The notes below the pieces were generated by a model. The model saw nothing but the letters and a program-made list of their open reading frames with translations. It was not told where the DNA came from and ran no database searches. A stretch of DNA of 36,884 bases from Ruminococcus sp. UBA7013. GTDB taxonomy: Bacteria > Bacillota > Clostridia > Oscillospirales > Ruminococcaceae. Position numbers and translations under genes: made by a program. This document shows positions 31,040 through 36,884 of the stretch, piece after piece. The stretch lies in contig DJXD01000005.1 of assembly GCA_002449585.1 (NCBI GenBank), positions 11,834-48,717 on the forward strand, given 5' to 3'. The stretch's first letter is position 1, and each line of letters begins with the position of its first letter.

Positions 31040-33834
31040 TCCAAATCCGGAATTCTGACTTTAATGAACCGATTCGTTTGTATTTCTCCGCTGCTGTCTT
31101 CAAGAGAGCCAACTACCAGACAATGCTGCTTCGGCATGTCTCCAAGTAATTCTGAAAATTTGTACATCGGCTTAAGTCTGTTTTTTTCAGCACAGATATG
31201 AGCATCATCGTTATCGCTAAAGCTAAAAATCAACTTAACTGCTGATTCGTTCAGCATACTCATCTGTTTGGGTTTCAGTTCATGCGGAGCCTGAAGGATT
31301 GAAATCAACGAAATCCCGTTTCCTCTTCCTTCTTCTATGATGTGAACAAGTCCGCTGCCTCTTTTGTAGCTTAACTCATGCACTTCATCAATGACGAGTG
31401 TAACAGTCAGATTATCATCAGCTGCAATCAATTCGTACAAGAGTTTCAGAAACTGCTCCACATTTTCATCGTGTCTCCTGGAATGAAATACCAGAATAGT
31501 ATGATTTTCCTGCATTTCATGTAATATCAGCTGTAATCCATCTTCTTCCATACAATTTTCAATCTCAAATCTTCGAACATGTGTGTCATAAAATTCCTTA
31601 TCAAATCCATGTGACAACATCTTTGTTTCTGAATTACTATTGCTGTAATCGACATAAATAATATTCTCGCCATGGTCATATTTAGAACGGACAATCAGAT
31701 TTCCGGCAACTGATTTGCCAGAACCGCTATCTCCCATAATCTGGATATGCTTATTTTTTAAATCTGGATGTTCGGGGCTGAGATATACCATTCTGCCCTG
31801 TTCATCGATGCCTACAGGAATTCTTATGTTATCTTCATCAAAACACGGCTCAAAATTAAATATTCCGCCTTTGAGCTTTTTCAAGCTTTCTTCTGACAGC
31901 ACAGAACGCTTTACAGCAGTTACCAATTGCCGTCCACTATAATGGCGGTCATACAGGGTTACTTGTACCTGCAAATCGTTCCCAAATTTTAAAAGATTAC
32001 CTTTTTTCAGTGCCTTTCGGACTGCACATGAATTAGGGGAAAGCAACATCTCGTTTGTTACAATATCAAAAGCATCATTGATAAAATACAGATAATTTTC
32101 TCCAAGGAATGCCGAAAGTACTGTCTGTGAACTGTTTATTCCCTTGCTTAGTTCAGAATGCAGTAAAAGTTCTATTCTGCCTTCCGTAATCATTCTGTTC
32201 AGGACAATCTCAAATTCTTTTGCCATGCTCCCTCCGCTGCAATATTTCTCTGACATTAGCATTAGTTCTTTCAAATACCATATCATGGACTCAGTGACTT
32301 TCTTCATATTATATTCACTTCTAAAATTAAAAGGAATATTACATAAAATACATTTTAGCAGAAGAATTAAAATGCGTAACAGCTTCCTGCTTTCTTCATA
32401 CTGCAATTCAGATTCCCTAACTTCAACAAAAGTCTCAAAAGCAAATTTTTGTTTTAGATTATACAAAAAATCAGGCATTTCTGAGCAGACATACTGCACA
32501 ATTTTTCTGTCAAGATTATACATCCGATTTATAATCTCTTTATCTGAAAATTTATCTGTTTTCAGAAAAGAAGCATCTATAAAGAATACTTTTTCAGCAG
32601 GTATTTCCTGCATCAAGCGTTCCGAGAAGATTACTGGCAAAAATGGGTATTTCAATTTTTCCTGCCTTTGGTTTTCATCCATCATCTCATCAAGTCTGAA
32701 AAGATTGGCTCTGCCCTGGTCTTTTTTATATTCTGTCTCATGTTCGTCATCTGTCAGCATCAGCACATCGTCTTTAAGATTTGTCAAATAGGCTTCAAAT
32801 TCTTTTGGGCTTACATTGATTTTACAAGGCTTTTGAATGGTATAGCCTCTTTCATAAACCTGAAAAAATTCAGCGAGTTTTTGTGGGTTTCCTTTCACAA
32901 AAACAATTTTTGGATAAATTATCCCTGCAGATGCCAACGGCGTTGTCAACATTCCAGCTATTCTAATTAAATTCAAAGTCAGAAACATTCCTCTGTCATT
33001 GTAGGAATCCGCAGATTTAATTATTTTTTCCATAGCTTCAGAGAACGAATCATCAGAATACATATCAAAGTGTTTGCTTACAAACTTTGGTAATCCTTCA
33101 TGCTCATAAAATTCTGCCGAAGCAAATACATTTTTTTCTTTCCATTTACCAAAACCAGGCAAAAGCGGCGGAACAGGTTCTTCCCGCAACTTTGTGCGAA
33201 GCAGTTCAGTCATATATGCATTCAGCTTCTTATCTCCCATACCTGGATTAAAACACAGGATTCCCTTTTCCTTAAATGCCGAAACAACTTTACCTCTGGT
33301 ATAATCTTCATACGAGAGTAATGCCTTCACTCTTTTTCTTTGCTGCTGATTTTCAAGATATTCCACATCAATCTGAATAATATTTCCGTACTGTACAGCA
33401 GTATGCACATATACATTTGCAACTGTTTCCTGCTTATTATACATTTTTTCACTGCCAGAAACGCCCGCCAATCCTCCTTCATCGTTCCAGCAAGTATTTG
33501 TTGCTACCTCTGTTTTGTGATAAAGTACATAAGTAGCACATTCATTTATGCTATCAATTATTTCAGGCGGTAATACCTTTTTGTCTGTCTGCTTAATCTT
33601 AGTACCACTATCAACTACTGTCGCCTTAGAATCACTCCAATTCTCAGTTGAGTACATTGGCGATACAATATTTGTCTGTATTTCATTTGATGGAACAGGC
33701 GATAACATTTGACATTGGTATTGTGGTACATACTGATACGATATTGGTTGAGGCAAAAATTGTTGCTGCTTCCGCCTTGGCTCACACATATCTGCAATTT
33801 TTTTCATAGTTTCAAAGTGATTAATAGAAAACAC
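31027..33834 (-). CDS. Large FtsK/HerA-like ATPase of the element
   Basis: The protein (935 aa) has a Gln/Pro-rich start, a middle region (about 200-420) with a degenerate nucleotide-binding look (KIVFVKGNPQKL and DVLMLTDDE lack a proper P-loop) and a C-terminal motor with Walker A GDSGSGKS (701-708), Walker B TLVIDEVHE (812-820, D816 E817) and ILQAPHELKP (146-155 of the motor). It resembles conjugation coupling or VirB4/HerA-type ATPases and could move DNA during transfer. No channel proteins are encoded nearby, so it may work with a helper element. The start is uncertain: GTG 33834 lies directly on AAGGAG with no spacing, while an in-frame ATT at codon 4 has ideal spacing and the first ATG is codon 10. 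Confidence 0.75.
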   Translation of the reverse strand: MFSINHFETMKKIADMCEPRRKQQQFLPQPISYQYVPQYQCQMLSPVPSNEIQTNIVSPMYSTENWSDSKATVVDSGTKIKQTDKKVLPPEIIDSINECATYVLYHKTEVATNTCWNDEGGLAGVSGSEKMYNKQETVANVYVHTAVQYGNIIQIDVEYLENQQQRKRVKALLSYEDYTRGKVVSAFKEKGILCFNPGMGDKKLNAYMTELLRTKLREEPVPPLLPGFGKWKEKNVFASAEFYEHEGLPKFVSKHFDMYSDDSFSEAMEKIIKSADSYNDRGMFLTLNLIRIAGMLTTPLASAGIIYPKIVFVKGNPQKLAEFFQVYERGYTIQKPCKINVSPKEFEAYLTNLKDDVLMLTDDEHETEYKKDQGRANLFRLDEMMDENQRQEKLKYPFLPVIFSERLMQEIPAEKVFFIDASFLKTDKFSDKEIINRMYNLDRKIVQYVCSEMPDFLYNLKQKFAFETFVEVRESELQYEESRKLLRILILLLKCILCNIPFNFRSEYNMKKVTESMIWYLKELMLMSEKYCSGGSMAKEFEIVLNRMITEGRIELLLHSELSKGINSSQTVLSAFLGENYLYFINDAFDIVTNEMLLSPNSCAVRKALKKGNLLKFGNDLQVQVTLYDRHYSGRQLVTAVKRSVLSEESLKKLKGGIFNFEPCFDEDNIRIPVGIDEQGRMVYLSPEHPDLKNKHIQIMGDSGSGKSVAGNLIVRSKYDHGENIIYVDYSNSNSETKMLSHGFDKEFYDTHVRRFEIENCMEEDGLQLILHEMQENHTILVFHSRRHDENVEQFLKLLYELIAADDNLTVTLVIDEVHELSYKRGSGLVHIIEEGRGNGISLISILQAPHELKPKQMSMLNESAVKLIFSFSDNDDAHICAEKNRLKPMYKFSELLGDMPKQHCLVVGSLEDSSGEIQTNRFIKVRIPDLDEKV

Positions 33835-33899
33835 TCCTTTTTATCAATTATCTGGGAGGCAGCTTCCTCCATATATTAAATTATATCATTATATTATTA

Positions 33900-35138
33900 T
33901 CATTTGTTTCTCAGCATATCTGATGCAAGTCCCTGTAATTTTGCCATTGCAGCCATTCTGCTGTCGATACAAGTATGCTGATAAACACGGCTTGAAAATT
34001 CGGTGCTGTAATGACCAAGCAAATCCGCAATATGCTTCTGGTCAACATTATTCTGAACTGCAATTGAACCGAATCCGTGGCGAAGCAAATGTGGATATGT
34101 CCGTTTTGTGATTCCTGCACGCTTTACCATAGCATTGAACCAGCGGCGAAAATCTGAAGAATCCACGCAGTTTCCAGTTCCATTGTCTGTAATAAACGGA
34201 TTAGGAGTATAGATTTCAGGAAACTCAGCTGCTGTTTCATCCTGCTGGCGGAATTTTTCCATCAGCACTTCTGCAACTTCTGGAAGAAGCGGCAGGTCAC
34301 GATAAGCATTTTCCGTCTTGCATTCTGTGACTGCAAGAATCGTCTTTCTGCTTTGAATTCCCTCTGCTGCTGACGGGTCATAGTCCGGATTGCTGGTTCT
34401 GTGCAAACTTTGTCTTATGGTAAGATAGTACATGCCATTCTGACACTTGAAATGTTCTCTGCGCAATCCAAGCATTTCTGCCAGACGACAGCCTGTCCAC
34501 ATCAAAATTACCATGGAAGCATACCAGCGTTCTTCACTGCACGCTTCAAGAAGCCGTTTCATTTCATCCTGATTCAGCACCTCAACCGGTTTGCTTTTCA
34601 CTTTCGGCAGCTGAACATAATCAGCAGGATTGCTGCTTAAAAGTCCACATCCGACTGCCTGTTTCAAAGCCTGATGCAGCATTGAAAACAGATTTTTGAT
34701 GCTCTTTGCAGATAAACCTCCGTTTCCATCCATTCGTCCATGTTCCATAAGATACAATATGTAGCTCTGAAGCATCTGAGCGTTCAATTCTTCCAGGAGG
34801 ACATTGGCAACTGAACTGTTCTCAATACGGCGGATATTCAAATCATAAGAATCTGCTGTGCTCTGACGGATATTAATGCAGAAATCCCGTTTCCATTCCC
34901 TCAGCCAGGTTATCAGCGTTTTATCAAAAGAATGAGCAAGCTTTGATTCTTCCTCCAGTTTCACCTTGTCCAGCCATTCTTTCCCCTCACGCTTAGTTTT
35001 AGCATAATGATATATCCGCTTTGTTGAACCATCAGGAAGATGCACAGTGGCAGTTACCTGCAATCTTCCGTCTTTGCGCCAGGTAAATCCGCCCTCTCTG
35101 TTGCCACGTCTGCTGCGTTTCCGATATTTTCCGGACAT
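33900..35138 (-). CDS. int: Tyrosine integrase, likely integrase of element B
   Basis: The protein has an arm-binding domain (about 10-62), a core-binding domain (about 72-175) and a catalytic domain with R218 (TGCRLAE), H350 and R353 (HLLRH), H376 (LGH) and Y386 (SRVYQHT). The start ATG 35138 has AAGGTGAG upstream; GTG 35144 is also in frame and overlaps the excisionase stop, so the pair is coupled. It lies about 1.7 kb from the right att core with its excisionase, the usual place for the element's own integrase. Its arm sites may be the TGATGT repeats at both ends. Confidence 0.93.
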   Translation of the reverse strand: MSGKYRKRSRRGNREGGFTWRKDGRLQVTATVHLPDGSTKRIYHYAKTKREGKEWLDKVKLEEESKLAHSFDKTLITWLREWKRDFCINIRQSTADSYDLNIRRIENSSVANVLLEELNAQMLQSYILYLMEHGRMDGNGGLSAKSIKNLFSMLHQALKQAVGCGLLSSNPADYVQLPKVKSKPVEVLNQDEMKRLLEACSEERWYASMVILMWTGCRLAEMLGLRREHFKCQNGMYYLTIRQSLHRTSNPDYDPSAAEGIQSRKTILAVTECKTENAYRDLPLLPEVAEVLMEKFRQQDETAAEFPEIYTPNPFITDNGTGNCVDSSDFRRWFNAMVKRAGITKRTYPHLLRHGFGSIAVQNNVDQKHIADLLGHYSTEFSSRVYQHTCIDSRMAAMAKLQGLASDMLRNK

Positions 35139-35140
35139 TC

Positions 35141-35332
35141 TCACTCACCTTCCTTATTTTTCTGAACCGCCAGCTCAGTTTTAATAAAAGCCTGGATTGA
35201 TGATTCCGGTATCAGATAACGGCGACCATTCCGCAATGCCTTGATTTTTCCTTCACGAAGCAGCTTGTAGAAACGAGACCTGCCGATTCTGAGTTCCAGC
35301 CGTGCTTCTTCCGGAGTGTAAATTTTTGCCAT
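35141..35332 (-). CDS. xis: Excisionase-like helix-turn-helix protein (element B)
   Basis: The 63-residue protein is one winged helix of HTH_17 type: YTPEEARLELRIGRSRFYKL, then GKIKALRNGRRYLIPESSIQAF, where the wing and final helix match Xis proteins. It probably bends att DNA and steers the integrase encoded 3' of it toward excision. A strong GGAGGA site lies 9 bases before the ATG. An inverted repeat at 35352-35393 in the promoter area may be its operator. Confidence 0.85.
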   Translation of the reverse strand: MAKIYTPEEARLELRIGRSRFYKLLREGKIKALRNGRRYLIPESSIQAFIKTELAVQKNKEGE

Positions 35333-35351
35333 ATAGCTTCCTCCAATCTAA

Positions 35352-35393
35352 TTATCATAATTCACATATAACTACTCACACATATTATGATGA
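35352..35393. promoter_or_regulatory. Inverted repeat in the xis/int control region
   Basis: TTATCATAAT (35352-35361) and ATTATGATGA (35384-35393) match 9/10 as inverted repeats, 22 bases apart, just upstream of the excisionase gene. They could be operator half-sites. Confidence 0.35.
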
Positions 35394-35394
35394 A

Positions 35395-35441
35395 ATAAAA
35401 AATAGTCCTGTAATCTTTCAATTGTAGATTACAAGACTATT
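35395..35441 (-). terminator. Terminator after the boundary gene
   Basis: Arms AATAGTCCTGTAATCT (35401-35416) and AGATTACAAGACTATT (35426-35441) pair over 16 positions with one mismatch. On the minus strand the stem is followed by TTTTTTA, so it ends transcription of the gene at 35560 and shields the xis/int unit. The rest of 35442-35559 shows nothing else. Confidence 0.85.
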
Positions 35442-35559
35442 ATAACATATCTAATTTTTTCCTGCTAAGAATGAAAATTGGGATAATATCTAATTTTATT
35501 CCAAACACATATGCTTTTCAAGGAATATATTTGTTAAAAATAAACAAAACCGGCGAATC

Positions 35560-36624
35560 CTATTTAATATAAAAATCCAGCCATGAATTGAACGAATTGA
35601 AAGCCAAACGAGCAATTTTTATCTTTTTATTAGTCCAATACTTACTTTCCATATTATTCCAAATCCAATAATTTTGTCTAATAAAATCACTTTTCTCTAT
35701 TAAAGTAAATTTTTTCATCTCTTCAAGAACTGACTCCCCAACAGCATCCTTTAAATACTGCAATGCATAAAGCTGATGTTTGTACAGCCACTCGATATAG
35801 GGAATCTCATTTTCATCTGAATAACATAACATATCAAAATACCTGTTTCTCGAAATAAGAAATCTGTTATCTGCATGGAAGTCGTTTTCGGGTTCATTAT
35901 ACGGCATACAGTATAATCCAAGCCTGCTGACACGTTTCTCTGACAACTCTGCTGCTTCAACAGCATCAGCAATCTTATATACCCACTCTAACGGCTGTTT
36001 CCATTGTATTACAAAATAAGCAAAGGTATTTTTTACCAATAATTCTTCTGAATCCGATTCCTCAATTTGATGATAAATATTCTTTATCAGCTCATCATAT
36101 TTACCATACATCTCAACAAATTTTTCATTTGAAACATTCTTAGATTTACCTATCTGCCCATTAGCTGCTTTCAAGAATATTTCATATTGTATCATATTTT
36201 GTATTTCTGTATACTGAACCTGAGAAACCTTATATCCTTGAATCTTAGCTTTCATACCAGAAATATCTTCTATCCGCAATTCTTCTGGAAAATAGCCAAA
36301 TAAATATTCTAAAGCTGATGCTTCCTTTTCTCTGTTTTCCTTTATATGTTTAAACATTCTGGAAATTTTTTCTTTTTCTACTTGAAACCCAACATTAGCC
36401 ACGTTATCCTGTATGGCAGCATCGTTTAATATCTGCTGTCTAAAAGATGTGGCATTTTTCATGGAAGATAAATCATATTCCATTTTCATTATTTCCACAA
36501 TAAACTGATTCACAACATCTCCAACAAAAAAGCTCTGATAAGGATATTCATTGTTTGAAAGCATGAATTCATGCAATATATCTTCAACTTGATTTTGAAG
36601 CTCTTTAAAATTCCTTCTCTGCAC
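35560..36624 (-). CDS. Unrecognised soluble protein at the element boundary
   Basis: I do not recognise this 354-aa protein. It is largely helical and charged, with no signal peptide, membrane segment or obvious catalytic motif. Features are a Lys/Glu-rich coil (about 83-105), an IQYEIFLKAANGQIGKSK stretch (about 145-162) and a Trp/Tyr-rich C terminus (IRQNYWIWNNMESKYW, about 314-329). It has its own strong promoter (36687-36715) and terminator (35395-35441), so it is a stand-alone unit. Its place between the att core and xis/int is a common cargo or defence slot. The start is GTG 36624 with GAGGGA 7 bases upstream. Codon use is more A/T-rich than in the integrase. Confidence 0.7.
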   Translation of the reverse strand: MQRRNFKELQNQVEDILHEFMLSNNEYPYQSFFVGDVVNQFIVEIMKMEYDLSSMKNATSFRQQILNDAAIQDNVANVGFQVEKEKISRMFKHIKENREKEASALEYLFGYFPEELRIEDISGMKAKIQGYKVSQVQYTEIQNMIQYEIFLKAANGQIGKSKNVSNEKFVEMYGKYDELIKNIYHQIEESDSEELLVKNTFAYFVIQWKQPLEWVYKIADAVEAAELSEKRVSRLGLYCMPYNEPENDFHADNRFLISRNRYFDMLCYSDENEIPYIEWLYKHQLYALQYLKDAVGESVLEEMKKFTLIEKSDFIRQNYWIWNNMESKYWTNKKIKIARLAFNSFNSWLDFYIK

Positions 36625-36686
36625 CCTTCATTCCCTCTTTTAGCCACATGATATCACGATAAATCCAAGCACCTTTCCTTAATACC

Positions 36687-36715
36687 ATTATATCATATTT
36701 TCAAGAAGATGTAAA
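36687..36715 (-). promoter_or_regulatory. Sigma-70 promoter of the boundary gene
   Basis: Minus strand TTTACA (36715-36710), a 17-base spacer and perfect TATAAT (36692-36687), about 60 bases before the GTG start at 36624. Confidence 0.75.
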
Positions 36716-36740
36716 GAGAAATTTCATATTTTTTCAAAAT

Positions 36741-36757
36741 TGATGTCAAATTGATGT
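36741..36757 (+). repeat. TGATGT arm-type repeats, right end of element B
   Basis: AATTGATGT occurs twice (TGATGT at 36741-36746 and 36752-36757), 11 bases apart and in the same orientation as the left-end copies at 4175-4212. This is likely an integrase arm site. Confidence 0.5.
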
Positions 36758-36792
36758 ATTTTTGTTGCACTAACGGTCACATGCAAAAATAT

Positions 36793-36822
36793 AAGCCCAT
36801 GTTTTTTGCTAAACATGGGCTT
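36793..36822 (-). terminator. Terminator of the tRNA-Met gene
   Basis: AAGCCCATGTTT (36793-36804), a 6-base loop and AAACATGGGCTT (36811-36822) form a perfect 12-bp stem followed on the minus strand by a T run. It lies 10 bases after the tRNA end and is carried on the element side of the att core. Confidence 0.9.
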
Positions 36823-36831
36823 ATTCTGGCA

Positions 36832-36884
<53 letters not shown>

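Noticed and set aside
32144..32791. 215-aa plus-strand ORF opposite the large ATPase
   Set aside because: It is a Ser/Phe-rich shadow of the minus-strand gene with no start signal.

Overview
The window looks like a stack of integrative elements in a low-GC, rumen- or gut-type Firmicute close to Ruminococcus. The main reasons are a surface protein with a type-I dockerin (two DxNxDGxxNxxD-like repeats), a cohesin-like domain and poly-Thr linkers at 12.0-15.1 kb, plus Shine-Dalgarno sites of the AGGAGG type and the style of the recombinases. No organism can be named from the sequence alone.

Layout. (1) 1-4069 is the right end of one element (A): the tail of an amidoligase gene, a class II glutamine amidotransferase, a serine recombinase, an excisionase-like HTH protein and a tyrosine integrase with an unusual HicB-like tail. 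It ends in a terminator, two GGGGTCA repeats and a 15-base att core. (2) 4055-36874 is a second element (B) of about 32.8 kb. It is bounded by the same 15-base core, CTTCGGGTTATGAGC. The right copy lies in the anticodon arm of a minus-strand initiator tRNA-Met (CAT) gene that runs off the window. TGATGT repeats lie just inside both ends of B. (3) Inside B, left to right: a two-gene ABC-type ATPase plus PD-(D/E)xK-like nuclease unit (4.2-6.4 kb); a long co-directional minus-strand operon (6.5-23.3 kb); an orphan tyrosine recombinase (23.5-24.6 kb); a NACHT/STAND NTPase on the plus strand (25.2-27.9 kb); a small mobilisation module (relaxase, MobC-like protein, repeat-rich possible oriT, 27.9-29.3 kb); DUF960; a third tyrosine integrase; a large FtsK/HerA-like ATPase; an integrase/excisionase pair; and an unrecognised gene next to the tRNA.

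The most interesting part is the eight-gene minus-strand operon. In transcription order it encodes a short dynamin-like G domain, a full dynamin-like GTPase, a glycine-zipper membrane protein, a HerA-like DNA-pump ATPase with its own hydrophobic segment, a PD-(D/E)xK nuclease of polymorphic-toxin type, an LRR/cohesin/dockerin surface protein, a repeat-rich secreted protein and a lipoprotein with a polymorphic-toxin-like hydrophobic core. I do not know of a described system with this composition. The parts suggest a conflict system that links membrane remodelling, DNA translocation, DNA cleavage and the cell surface. That is inference. With the NACHT NTPase and the ATPase/nuclease pair, element B reads as a mobilisable defence or conflict island.

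Two tyrosine-integrase elements appear to share one att core while carrying different flanking repeats. The tRNA 3' half is rebuilt only at the right end of B, which suggests B integrated first and A later entered the core at B's left end.
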